The translations under genes were made by a program, and so were the position numbers. Of a stretch of 64,000 nucleotides of DNA, positions 1-11,639 are shown one piece after another (the stretch's first letter is position 1; each line of letters begins with the position of its first letter). The stretch is from Pomphorhynchus laevis (lineage: Eukaryota; Acanthocephala; Palaeacanthocephala; Echinorhynchida; Pomphorhynchidae): contig WNNJ02002391.1 of NCBI GenBank assembly GCA_012934845.2, positions 1 through 64,000 on the forward strand, given 5' to 3'. The notes beneath the pieces are model-generated. The model did no database searches, was not told the origin of the DNA, and saw only the letters and a list, made by a program, of their open reading frames with translations.

Positions 1-28
1 GTTATTAGTCATTCGTCTTTGTAAATAC

Positions 29-300
29 TATGTATATATACTATGTATAAATACTATGTATAAATGCTATGAATACTATGAATACTATAAATGCTATAAA
101 TACTATGCATAAATACTATGTATCTATACTACCATCTATATATACATCAATATATATAGATGTATTATAATATATATATAGATGATTATAATATATATTA
201 TAATCATCTATATATAAATCTATATATAGATATTTATATATTATATATTAATATATTTATATATATTTATATATTACATATAATATATTATATATAGACA
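29..300. repeat. AT-rich imperfect microsatellite
   Basis: Short units of the form ATACTATG and ATAAATACT recur up to about 130, then change to TATATA and ATATTA tracts. No reading frame is present. This is low-complexity sequence. Confidence 0.8.
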
Positions 301-2864
301 TATTTTTCTTTGATAATTTCGTATTAATTTGTTTTAAAATCATCTTATAGTGTGGTTTTTTGTTTAAAAGCTTTCATTTTCATCAAAATGAATTGAAAGG
401 ATAGTGATCTGCTAGAAAAGTATAAATTAAGGTAACATATACAGCTATAAAGCTACGATTAGAATATTTTTAAAAGATTATGAATGTAGAGTAAAGCGTA
501 TTCTGTAGATATTCAACAGCTTTTTTTCACATGAGGATAAGAAATCAAATGTCACTGAATATATGCCTTAAAATGGTTAAACTATCAAATTATAACGCTA
601 CATCAGTACTTGGGGAGATCAAGACAAACACACTAATAATTTCACTACTGCTTCACTAGTATCGTTACTTGCAAAATACAGTAAAATACAGTCAAAATAC
701 TCAATAAGTGACTAAATTGCATTATATCTAGCTGAAAATCGTGGCATAATGCAATTATAAATTTACAATTAAATTTAATATTTAAGTTTGATAAAGCGTA
801 AATATAAAACGTTTTATGCCATGAATATCAAAACAATCATTGTTTGTAAGCGATGAAAGTTTAACTTTTGGAAGTAATTTATTTTGCAGTGTAATATATT
901 AACATTTATATTTAAGAATTACGGCAATGGAATATCTTGACCAATTGACCAACTTTTAATTCAGTGAAGATAATATCTGCATTTACAGTAGCTTTTAATG
1001 CACCATAAAAATATAGTTTTACTGTTAGCTTCTATTAATTAACAAAATTGTGGTAAAACCTGCATCCTAAAATGTGCTTAATTTCCGAGCCATTGTCCCA
1101 CTGTGTAGTGCACCAGGATCTTGATGCAATTCCATATAACTGCTTTGTAAGTCTTCTTCGCAGATTTCTGTTTTTACAATATTTCTGTACATATTCAACA
1201 GCTTTCTTCCGCAGAGGTATGCGATATCGATTACAACTAAAAAAACATTTAAAAGTAAACAATGCGTTTTAGCTCTGTTTATAGTTTAAAAATTATTGTT
1301 TAAATTGATTTTTACAGTTTAAAAATCATTGTTTAAATTGATTTTTATAGTTTAAAAATCATTGTTGCACTTCGTTGCCTTTGAATAATGACACACGAGA
1401 AATTTTTATTTCAAATCTTTATCTATTTTACACATGCCTCGTCAGAAACCAGAAGATTTACTCACGTTAAAAGTAATAACTCATGTTATAAAACTACGAA
1501 CAAAAATAAAATACATGAAAACATAATCGAGAAATGAAAATTTAAATTTGCACCAAAACACATAATATTTTTAAAGAATCGTTACACACAAAATCTAACA
1601 TATCGTGAAATTTACCGGAAAAAATCAAAACGGAAACCCACACAATTTAGCTTGAAAGTAAAACCAAATGAACATTAATTTAAAATATTAAACATGAATT
1701 GTGGAATGTGATACTCCAAATCCGCTTTGTGATCTTCAAACAAAGGATCTTTGCCCTACTGAGCAATAAACCCTCATTAATGTTTCTCACTTTTATAAAC
1801 GTTTATGAATACTATACTCAATACTTCAAAATTGATAAAGTAAATGCACGTGGATAAAAAGGCTGCAGAGGATGCATTAACTTTATAATATAACTTTTGC
1901 GTTAGTACATACGTACATATATCCTTGACATTAACTGTTCAGAAACTAGAGCTTACAATCTTTACAATTAAGGAAATATATGTATATTTAATACATATAT
2001 ATGACCTTGAATTGTAAATTCTTTCGAATAATAGAAATTATTATTAGAGTAATAAGTTGAAAGTATGTAAATATCAAGCTTTTCATGACACACTGAGTAT
2101 TTGTGTTTTTCAACAAAACCAAAGTTAATTTATTACTTGATAAATGTTGAAAAATTTATCAAGGAATCTGGAATTTAACTAGAAAACCAAAGACCTCAAC
2201 ATGTTCACTCATACGGCTGTGCTTTCTAACACTGTGCTTGTCGTCCCATTCAAGATCTATCTTATTAATTGCGACCCTGCATTTTTATACACACCTCAAT
2301 AAATTCACTACAAATCTGAATAATGTTTAATAATAACACAGATATTATATTGAACGTTTTGTTTCTGATAATGCCAGTAGCAACTAGCGAAATATAAAAA
2401 TAAATTACTTTTCATTGATCTTGATTCTAAACTTCAAATTTAAACATATGGATTGACGTCAGTTATTATAGTTTCTTAATGTTGTTACATGTTTCTAAAC
2501 GATAAAAAGTTACTTGCATCGTTTTATAAATTGCGTGTAATGTACTATGTTTAAATAGTATATTATTTTAAAATTTAATTCTTGATTAATGAGTTGTTTC
2601 ACATAAATTAAAAATTATACATGCAGATATACAGCGCATTCATTATTAAGAAAATCAAGTAAATTACATTCACTTAATATTTCAAAAGCTGTTGCAACAA
2701 TCTTCAAGTAAAGATGCAAGTGAATCATATGCAAAAAGATTGTATCAACATCCTCGCAATAAGAATACGTTTGATATCTAATTTGATGGATGCCCTTCGT
2801 GTAATTAAACATGCTTATTCGAAATAAATTATATGTTTTTTAACGATACTTCGTCTTAATATCC

Positions 2865-2868
<4 letters not shown>
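301..2868. other. AT-rich DNA, no recognised gene
   Basis: I recognise nothing firm here. Two minus-strand frames read like ordinary protein: 2157-2285, containing KIDLEWDDKHS, and 2615-2812, ending in LLDFLNNECAVYLHV. They might be exons downstream of the candidate first exon at 3668-3781, but no convincing acceptor sites join them. Near 1321-1370 a short unit (tttaaaaatcattgtttaaa) is repeated about three times. Confidence 0.4.

Positions 2869-2937
<69 letters not shown>
2869..2937. repeat. (TA)n microsatellite
   Basis: An uninterrupted TA dinucleotide run of about 70 bp lies directly left of the palindrome at 2999-3228. Confidence 0.95.
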
Positions 2938-2941
<4 letters not shown>

Positions 2942-2998
2942 GTTGTGGGTGTTTTTCTCACAGCTGGGGTCCTTTTCAATGAACTCTTTTTTTTTCAA

Positions 2999-3367
<369 letters not shown>

Positions 3368-3667
3368 TATTTATTAGATACCCCGCATCCTATATGGATC
3401 CTGAACAGCGGTTTATTCAATCACAACATATATATATACTAAATGGTGTTGCTTGTATATATAAGGTATATTAAAGGTATATTATATATAAAAGGTATAT
3501 TAATATACCTTTAAATATGTAATTCTTTGACATTTACAAATAATAACTTATAAATTTGAAACTGAACTATATTCATGGGGAGATCGTTAACTTATTAAAA
3601 TTAAAATGTTAAAGAATATTAAAACGTGGACTCTGCACTATGATTTCTAAAAATTGATTTCACTTAC

Positions 3668-3781
3668 ATGTTGCAGCATAAACTTTGCTTTCTCATCATA
3701 CCATTGACTATCATATTTCGAATCTAACTCATCCAATATTAATGTAAGCACCTCGTTCACAGCTTCATCAATTGAGGACAT
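3668..3781 (-). CDS. Candidate first exon of an unrecognised host gene
   Basis: Read on the minus strand, an ATG at 3781-3779 opens 38 codons beginning MSSIDEAVNEVLTLI and ending with MLQH. It is followed at once by a consensus splice donor GTAAGTG (3667-3661), and the exon length is an exact multiple of three. The peptide is acidic and probably helical (DELDSKYDSQW). I do not recognise the family. Downstream exons would lie at lower coordinates, and the open frame at 2615-2812 is a weak candidate. The start context (AACTTAATG) is unremarkable. A chance open frame beside a chance donor cannot be excluded. Confidence 0.4.
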
Positions 3782-3902
3782 TAAGTTTTTTGACAGCAAA
3801 ATAATATGATCTACAAGTAACTTGCATTAATAATTTTTACTACTTTTCAAAAACGATTAAGAAAACGATTAAATTATTAATTTATATAATATTGTATATT
3901 GT

Positions 3903-4748
3903 ATAAATATATATTCTATTAATATATTCCGAGATAAATAAGATGTTTAGCAGTAATGTATATAAGATAAAGATTGCTAGTTCGAATCTAATAAATGTCG
4001 TTGTTGAGCAATATTATTAATAATATTCTAATATTATTAATACTATAGCCCCGCGTGGCCGAATGATGGAGACGTGTGCATTGCAAACTCTATGTACGAA
4101 GTTCAAATCTCGAGCATGCACTTTCTATTGACTTCTTTGTAAGCACACATCAAAGCCACAAGATCACTTTGTCGAAAGACGTAGGGGCACTCGATAATGA
4201 AGCGGGTTCACTCTTCATTAATATTATTAATAAAAATATGAAGAGCGTGTGAGATTATTATTAATATTATTAATAATACGCGGAGCGCTTGAGATTAATG
4301 GAGAAATGCGCGTCTTTACCGATCATCTTTACAGCTACTGGTGGTGCCTGAAAAATCGCGGGGAGTTTGATAAGTGAAATCGCTTCCAAGAATGCCGAAA
4401 AATACCATAGTTCGTATCAAGACGAAGTACGTTTGCTGCGACAGAATATAGGCATCGCCCAAATCAGAAATATTTCGGTGTGCTTCAGGAAAATGTATTT
4501 AAACTAATTTAACATTTTCTGACAATTTCATTTGTAATATTTATATAATGTATTGGTGTTTTAGATTAAAAAGATAAAATTATAAAAAATAAAATAATAA
4601 TATTATTAATAATATTATTACAATATTAATTTATAAATATATATTCAATTAATATATTCCGAGATAAATAAGATGTTTAGCTGTAATGTATATACAATAA
4701 AGATCCGTAGTTCGAATCTAATAAATGTCGTTGCTGAACGATATTATT
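3903..4748. repeat. Pair of ~116-bp direct repeats
   Basis: Copies at 3903-4018 and 4631-4748 share long matches (for example ccgagataaataagatgttt) and about 90 percent of positions. Each includes TAGTTCGAATCTAATAA, which resembles a tRNA-type B box. The 610 bp between them holds the SINE-like unit at 4048. The pair could be two copies of one short interspersed repeat, or terminal repeats around a composite unit. Confidence 0.6.
4048..4215 (+). mobile_element. tRNA-derived SINE-like unit
   Basis: The unit begins gccccgcgtggccgaatgat. TGGCCGAATGATGG (4056-4069) fits a polymerase III A box, and GTTCAAATC (4101-4109) fits a B box about 35 nt later. The implied anticodon arm does not pair well and a mature tRNA acceptor stem cannot be drawn, so this is a tRNA-derived repeat rather than a tRNA gene. 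The body after the B box is GC-richer than the flanks to about 4215. AATATTATTAATA-type sequence borders both sides, which may be the target. Confidence 0.5.
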
Positions 4749-4881
4749 GAACAAATAGTTGTATTTATAATAGTAACATTTATGCAGTATCAAATTCAAA
4801 AATATTTAATTTTGTATTTTGAAACAGCCTTTTAATCTTTCATATAATCTTTTAGAAAGTATATTTGATTATCTAATAGAA

Positions 4882-5332
4882 TTTGAAATTAAAATTAATT
4901 CTTTTTTCAAAAAAATTAAAATTTGAATATTTTTCAAGTAAGTGTTCGGATTAGTTAAAAATTATGACACAATGATAGCACATTATGTATCTACACCACA
5001 TATAAGTTTTGGCTCGATACGACGTATATTACGCTTCAGAGAAAATTTTAAATTTTTGGAACTTAAAAATATTTTTTCCAAAAAAATCGATATGATAACC
5101 CATACTTTTTTCATCTCACAGCATCGACCATCTATCAATTAACATTTACACAAAAACTTATGAATTGATTTATTCAGTATGTTTAAAAAGTTTAAATTTT
5201 AATTTTTTCTTATATGTGGTGTAGATACATAATATGCTATCATTGTGTCATAATTTTTAAATAATCCGAACACTTACTTGAAAAATATTCAAATTTTATT
5301 TTTTTGAAAAAAAAATTAATTTTAATTTCAAA
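4882..5332. mobile_element. Foldback / MITE-like element with ~125-bp inverted repeats
   Basis: Arms 4882-5007 and 5209-5332 are inverted copies (for example accacatataag against cttatatgtggt) around a 200-bp centre. The outer ends are tttgaaatt and aatttcaaa. No transposase is encoded, and no clear target duplication is visible. This is probably a non-autonomous DNA element. Confidence 0.75.
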
Positions 5333-5484
5333 CTTTACCTACACCAAAAAAATGAAAGATGCAAAAAAATGAAAGATGTTTTATAAATGTCTAATAAAGG
5401 TCTTTGGTTTTTTAAATTTTTTTCTTGCCTAGTTGTGTCCGCCTAACGGAAATGTTGCCATTGTTTTCTTGTGGGCATTGAAAG

Positions 5485-5640
5485 TTTAATATATCGGAGA
5501 GACAGGTAGAAGTCTAAGTTCTAGGCTAAACAACAGATGAGCGGATATTAAATCTAAAATGAAACTTCAACACAACGAAACATACATTCTGTGCAACAGA
5601 AATGATAATTGCTCAGTGACAATAATCACACGCAGGATAT
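5485..5640 (+). mobile_element. Penelope-like element: GIY-YIG endonuclease remnant
   Basis: On the plus strand the sequence reads YIGETGRSLSSRLN and then ADIK after an in-frame stop, beginning near 5490. This is the YIG half of the GIY-YIG endonuclease that Penelope-like retroelements carry at their C-terminus (family pattern YIGETGRSL..R). Downstream residues drift out of frame. It probably belongs to the same family as the reverse-transcriptase pieces at 6890-7460, although the domain order is not that of one intact copy. It is decayed and nonfunctional. Confidence 0.65.
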
Positions 5641-5667
5641 AATCACTCGCAATCTATAGCGCTTTCA

Positions 5668-6335
5668 TTCACAATGTGTCGGAGACAAAGTATCGGAACG
5701 CCTTAATTCACAATCTCACGCACGCAACCGAAACGACCAGTGGGTACTTCATTCTACTGATGAGTGTTGTCGGGTACTCCATCATTTCGATGCTGAGGTG
5801 GTCGTCTGGAATGAAATGGTGACTGAACGTTGTAAATCAAAGTCCAGTTTAACAAGCAACACCATTTTGTATAAACGCCGTATTTTGAAAGAAATTATGG
5901 ACCGTTGTATACTCAGCACATCCGTGCACTACTATTATACATCCCGTATCCATTAAGGATCCAACAAGTGCAGCGACAATTCAGCAACAACCTCTGTCTA
6001 GTGTTTAAGGATGGTCCGCACAGCAATTCGATCTGGTAAAGAGTGTAAGCCTCAGTCAATTAAGCGAAGTGTCGGAAACGCCTTTATTCACAATGTCACA
6101 CGAGCAACCAAAAGGATCAGTGGGTACTTTATTCTAATGATAAGTGTTGTCGGGTTCTCCATTTCGGTGCTAAAAGTGATAGTCTAGAAAATACATTATA
6201 ACTGAAAGTCGTGAATCAAAGTCCAGTCTATCAAGCAACACAATTTCTATAAATGCCGCATTTCGTAAGAAATCCTGAACCGTTGTTTACTAAGCACATC
6301 CATGCACCTCGATTATATATAAGTGCGTCTACGTA
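5668..6335. repeat. Two diverged ~270-bp direct copies
   Basis: 5668-5955 and 6066-6335 match along their length, sharing gggtac and agtgttgtcgggt, the phrase gaatcaaagtccagt, and a terminal aagcacatccatgcac-type segment, at roughly 75-80 percent. The copies lie between Penelope endonuclease and reverse-transcriptase remnants, so they could be terminal repeats of that element. Each has a TGATRAGTGTTGTCGG segment, but no GAAA box at hammerhead spacing follows. Confidence 0.55.
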
Positions 6336-6889
6336 AACGGCAAAGAGTGTTTTCTGTTTCAATTTATTTTTATCATATATAACAACTGAAATATCATACA
6401 TAACATACATAATATCATACATAACAACTGAAAGTCAGTAATATGGGTTTTCATATTTTAATTATTCCAGTAAAAACCCGACGTTGAGCGAGTAGAATCT
6501 ATTACATATACACAGCAGATTATCCGTTGCAAGAACCTATGTCCACACAGCTTTATCTACTAACTATTGTCCTAGCATATATAACCAGGCTTTCGCTATT
6601 ATTTAAATAGCGTAATCAAGGCATGCTTGCGCTTATGTATAAATGTCTTCTACATTGCTATTCTTTCTATCCTTTCGGGATCAATCGACTATTGATACGT
6701 TCTACATGTTTCCATAAAGAATAGAACAAGTCAACACAATTGTGCTCACCTAGATAGTGATACTTTCTATATTTTAGATTATTTTTTAATTCAAAACGGT
6801 CCTATTAGATAAGAGAATAGCAATCCACAGAACCTGCCATCGCAAAAGATTCTAGAACTGTTGGTAATCTTCCATATTAGTGTCGATCT

Positions 6890-7095
6890 TATTGGATCTC
6901 ATCAGTTAAATACAAAAAATTATTCCTAACTTTAGTGGTGAAATCCGGACTACCTTGATGTTTGTGTACGTCTTCGGAATGATGTTTGATAGTAAGTTGT
7001 TAATCAGTCTTGCTAGTTTATGGTTGAAGATTAACATGCAATGATGGGTCGCATTTGTATTTTTGGTTTGTGTATTTTCGGAAGAAGATCATAAG
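6890..7095 (-). mobile_element. Penelope-like reverse transcriptase fragment (inverted copy)
   Basis: On the minus strand the frame gives PKIHKPKIQMRPIIAC and then, shifted, HKLARLINNLLSNIIPKT. These are the segments just before the catalytic core of Penelope-like reverse transcriptases. The copy is the mirror image of the plus-strand fragment that starts at about 7090, with arms of about 110-170 bp meeting near 7092. Beyond about 6890 the similarity fades. The frame is broken more than once. Confidence 0.65.
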
Positions 7096-7460
7096 AACCA
7101 AAAATTCAAATTCGATCCATAATTGAATGTTATTCTTACTTCAACCACAAACTAGCAAATCTGATCAAAAACTTACTACCAAACATCATTTTGAAAACTG
7201 GCACATCCATCAAGTAGGTCCGGATTTCGCCACTAAAGTTAAGAATAATTTTATAATAACACAACATTTTGATAACGCTGATATCGCATCATTATATACA
7301 AATATTATATTGAAAACTACATTGAACCTAGCAAAACTACTTTCAAATGATTGTGCATCACCATCCTTCATAACACCACAATAAATTACACTATTAGAGT
7401 GATGTACGAGCCGTAATTGTTTCAGCTTCTACGGTAAGTTTTATGATCAAATTAATATAG
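7090..7460 (+). mobile_element. Penelope-like reverse transcriptase fragment
   Basis: Plus-strand segments read HKLANLIKNLLPNIILKT, then ADIASLYTNIILKTTLN (matching the family's D..SLYTN core motif), then NCFSFYGKFYDQIN at 7407-7448. The order and spacing match a Penelope reverse transcriptase from the N-terminal side of the catalytic core up to just before the GVAMGSP motif, where it ends. Several frame changes are needed, so this is a relic. Confidence 0.7.
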
Positions 7461-7789
7461 TTTCAATATGGTCTCTACTTTCCCTAACTCTGGCCAAGAG
7501 TTCGGCCAAGTAGAGACTAAATTGTCTGGCTAAATTATCATTAGCATGTATTTGGACCCGCTGTTATGTTAGGTCGAAGAATAGCGGACCGAAACCTGAT
7601 AGCATAGCAGTTCCTTCTGATGACCTATTATCCATTACGTTATTTGTTATTCATTAGTCAATTTATATACATTTATTTTTTATTTGAATTTTAAATTTAA
7701 ATTTAGTATAAATTTAAATTTAAATTTAATTTAAATTTAATCTAATCAAATGTCGTGCTGTCTTTGTAACTTCATGCCGGGCCGACGTA
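7461..7789. other. Spacer with AAATTT-type simple sequence
   Basis: 7461-7640 may be further decayed Penelope sequence but no motif is readable. 7680-7742 is an ATTTAAATTTAAATTT tract. Confidence 0.5.
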
Positions 7790-8335
7790 GATACGGAAAT
7801 ATCACGCTACTACCCATCACGGAAGCAGCATTGACGACCCTCCTCAGCTCATGCTCTCCATTATGCATTTTGCATTTCCCCGCTGAACAGCTACGCTGAT
7901 CCGTTGGAACTGGAAAGCACATGCTCAGGGTTCGGAAGTTGCGCGGATTAAAATTGTGCAGAGTTCGTGAAGGAACGTAAGAGACACTGGCCCGATCGCT
8001 CCTGTGCTTTCAACTGCAACTGGTATGAACATATATTGGCGGATGTCAATGTTAGCATATTTGTGCACTTTCTTAGTTTCGGCGTTCTTTCCATACTAGC
8101 CGCGCTATTAACGCGGTTAAAATAATAGTTTACCAAACTATTAAGGCTGCTGGGTGTTGTGGTATCCACACAAGTTAAGTCCCACAGTAGTTGTCTACTT
8201 GACGAGCAGGGGATCAGAGTTCCACTGTGGGGTCGCTGCCGTCAACCCTGCAGACTTCTGTAGGCTCTAAACGCGAAGGGATGCCAGCGGACGTCAATGC
8301 CTGCATTAATATATTGTATAAAATCTTCTATAATT
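7790..8335 (-). mobile_element. R2-like retroelement: C-terminal nuclease fragment
   Basis: Minus-strand frames, read in order, give ALTSAGIPSRLEPTEVCR and VDGSDP, then LLWDLTCVDTT, then MFIPVAVESTGAIGPVS, then FQRISVAVQRGNAKC. This is the ending of a reverse-transcriptase family whose C-terminal domain resembles the restriction-like endonuclease of R2-type non-LTR elements: an E-P-T strand, a D-[LV]-T strand and a [FI]-V-P-x-A-V-E strand. At least three frame changes separate the pieces. GC content is clearly above the flanks. Related pieces occur at 33665-35700, 42053-42270 and 43270-43690. Confidence 0.6.
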
Positions 8336-11300
8336 ATTTACCTTTATTTTTATTTTAGTATAAAATACGTAGACTCAGTTATCTGATTTGTTCTACTGAT
8401 AAGTTATTATTGACCTGTAGACTTTGTTTTTCCGATAATTTTGCTTATCTACTAATTTTTATCTACTAATAAGCAAAATATACATTAATAAAACTAAAAT
8501 ACTGTGAAGTTGTTCATTAGTATTGACGATTACTGTTTACAGTCAAGAATGTTCACCACGAGTTACACACTTTAACATAAAGTTCCATTTATAAAATTCT
8601 CGAAAGGTTTTCCTAACTACTGCTTTATTAAAAATATTAGAAATGATAATATATTTTCACCCAAACTGCCGTGACATCCAATTTTTTGTCAAAAATATGT
8701 ATTAAATGAAAGTCTGCGATTTAGGCAATAAACATATGTAGACGACTACATTGTGTAATCATTTTTAATCAGTCTAATTTGTAAACTTCAATATCTTAAT
8801 TGCTTATTGACCCTTAAAGGGTATAGCGTTGAGAAATACACTATCTCGGACTGTAACGGCTATTGCAATTTTATCTAAATAATTAGATTGACCGATTGTT
8901 TTGACCCGCAGTCAATACTTTCGACTAAATTCTAAAGAAAGAAAAAATTCGCTAATTTAAAATTCAGTGTATTTAAATTATAAATCTTGAATGAACGGTT
9001 CAAGCAATAAATGGTTTATTCACATCAACAAAATAAGTTTTACTCTAGACTTTATGCGTTCAAACAAAAACAGCGAATTTAGCATTACAGTATTTAGAAA
9101 AAAAGTTACAGCTACCCACATATTTTGTAAAAAATATCTGTCTTATGTCGCTTCAGTATAGAGAATTTCTAAAGTTGACTTAAAAGTTAACTTTGTTTGC
9201 ACTGCTATTAAAAATCAAGGGTTATATTTTTTTGACGTTGCTGCTATTTATCTCTAACACCAAAATATACTGGAGACTAAAATTTACAATTCTTTACTTA
9301 TGAAACAATACGTGTATTATTCTGAATTCCGTGTAAAAACGATAAGACTTATAATAGACATCAATAAAATGTTGATGATAAAGAGCTTTGGTTCGACTCC
9401 TATATGTTATTACAACTAAATTAAATTTAGGAATTATATTTAAATTAACCGCGTCTAATAATAATTAAAAAGTAGTTTACATAAAGTATATAACGATAAA
9501 TTTTCATTTTTTATAATAAATTATTAAATTAAATTTTGTTACATAAAAAAACTAATCATTTTTAGCATTAATAATTTTCATTTTTTAGCATTAATAATGG
9601 TAATTTATTTGTTAGGTGAAATTTATCAATTTTAGAAAATTAGTTTAAAAAGTTTTGATTTTAGCTTGAAAATTTAATTTTTAAAATTTGTATTTTAACA
9701 TTAATTTTTTTATTTATTTTTTAGGTAAAACTGATCAATTTTAGAAATCAGTTTTAAAAATTTAGATTTTTGCACATTTTTAGTTAAAATTGATAATATC
9801 ATAATTGTCAACAATCCGTGAACAATAAACTTCTATGACTATTATATTACTGATCATTATTAATCGTGTTATGATATTAAATTTAGAATTAATAAATCAT
9901 AAACTCCTCTTAATCGATCAAAAACCATGATTGATTTAATAATCGATCATTAAACATATCGATTAAATGAATTAAAAAATTAGCTCCATTTCTGTGTGGA
10001 TTTATGGTATCAGCTTTTACTACTTTGATATATATTATTTTACAAATATCAATGTAGGAATTATATTTTAATATATTTAAAATATAATATTTAGTAATTT
10101 CAATATTTTAAATTATTTAAAATGCTAGGTTTGAATTTTATACATCTAAGTTATTTATGTTATTTGAATATGCATAAATTTGTTACAATCACTTCGCTTT
10201 GATAAGTCGTAACTTTTGATAGAGCGCAACTTCGCTTTGATAAGTCGTAACTTCGCTTTGATAAGTTTAAAAATAACTGAGGTTGGCCAGTTTTTTATTT
10301 AGAATTTTAGATTTTTCAATCGTCATAAGAAACAAAACGTACAATATCTCAAATGTTGTTGAGAATTGATTAATTTGTATTATAAATTTACACGAACGAA
10401 GAAAGTAAAAATGATTTAGTCTAAAAAGTAACTGGCAACATATAAAAATAAATTCGAAAAAAATATCAAAAATCGACAAGTTTATTGACAACCTGTTAAT
10501 TACGAGCACATGCTTGCAAATGGCTTTTGAAAGTATTCTTTCATATTTTGGAAATATGAAAGAATTAAAAGAAGAGCATCATTTAAGAAAGACACATTAA
10601 CAGAAAAGGAAATTAACAATCCTCTAGAGACAGCCGTTTTCTTGAATGCTATATCCCGTTTTGCTAAATGACTTTTAATTATAAATTATGAAAATTTAAA
10701 GAAATTTAATTTATTTATTAATTCGATTTTCTTCAATAAATGATTTGTCATGCGGCGAATAAAATGATTCGAATAAAATCGAAATAAATTGACTGTAAAA
10801 AAGTATCCTTTTAAAAAGTTGTGTCGCTCGAAACGTGATTTGTTACGATTATGCGAGTAAAGAGCTGAAGATGCAGTAAAAACTATTAAAATAAAAAAAA
10901 TATTCGTACCTATCGTAAAGCCAATGAATTTTAAATAATAATTGTCATCGCAGCTATTATTAAGAACACGATAGTTTAGGTCATAATAATCTTAAAATTC
11001 ACAAAAATATATAATTCAGAAAGTAATCGATCAAACTGTTTTTGCAAACAAAAATAGTTCTACGAAAACTCAAACAATCGTTAAGATTGTTTTTCGATTA
11101 ATTGTTAAAATCATCTTATGTATAGGATACACTTTATTGAGTTATCTAAATCCTAAACCACTTGTTAAAAGTTTGAATTATACATTCTATTTTTAACGTG
11201 AATAATTTGACTTCACAGTCATGCATCACCAAATTTAAAATATTTACTGATATAATTTTAATTTATTAAAAAATTAGATAGATATTTATATGATATTTAA

Positions 11301-11470
11301 TATTATCAAATATTAAAATAATATTGATTTAGAAAATTATACATTATTTATATATAATTAATAAATTATATAATTTAGCTGTTAAATTTTTCAAAAGCAT
11401 TAATTTATAAAATATAAATTATAAATATTTATATGATATTTATAATTATTATTGACACAGAGCTTTAGCC
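8336..11470. other. AT-rich DNA, no recognised gene
   Basis: No convincing gene is visible. A 21-bp unit (cttcgctttgataagtcgtaa) is present about three times at 10191-10268. A plus-strand frame at 10562-10671 reads like protein (RIKRRASFKKDTLTEKEIN and on to ISRFAK) and ends in a stop, but has no clear splice signals. The minus-strand open frame at 10267-10509 is rich in F, I and L and looks like an AT-composition artefact. Confidence 0.4.
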
Positions 11471-11474
11471 ACAA

Positions 11475-11555
11475 TGGCTGTTTTGTCCGATCACAAAATT
11501 GTACAATTCGAATTAACACAAATTTCAAGGGAACGTAGGCAGCTCTCGTTCATAA
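11475..11555 (+). mobile_element. LINE endonuclease-end scrap
   Basis: MAVLSDHKIVQFELTQIS reads on the plus strand from 11474. SDH followed by a hydrophobic strand is the usual end of the APE endonuclease of CR1/Jockey-type LINEs. It is only about 25 codons long. Confidence 0.4.
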
Positions 11556-11639
11556 TGTAAAAATCTTGGGTTATGGACTTGAATAGGATCTATTCAAGTC
11601 CATAATAGGATATATTTGAATCGATCCTTTAAATAGGAT

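Noticed and set aside
1035-1262. Integrase zinc-region-like peptide (LHQDPGALHSG) on minus
   Set aside because: Only one short pattern fits. The order of neighbouring pieces is wrong and no other element part is near.
4048-4120. Functional tRNA gene
   Set aside because: A and B boxes are present, but the anticodon stem and acceptor stem do not pair, so it is a tRNA-derived repeat.
5740-5790. Hammerhead ribozyme at the CTGATGAGTG segment
   Set aside because: The CTGATGAG box is present but no stem II with a GAAA box follows at the right spacing.
10267-10509. Small membrane protein on minus
   Set aside because: The hydrophobic composition follows from A/T-rich codons. There is no start context, splice signal or homologue that I recognise.
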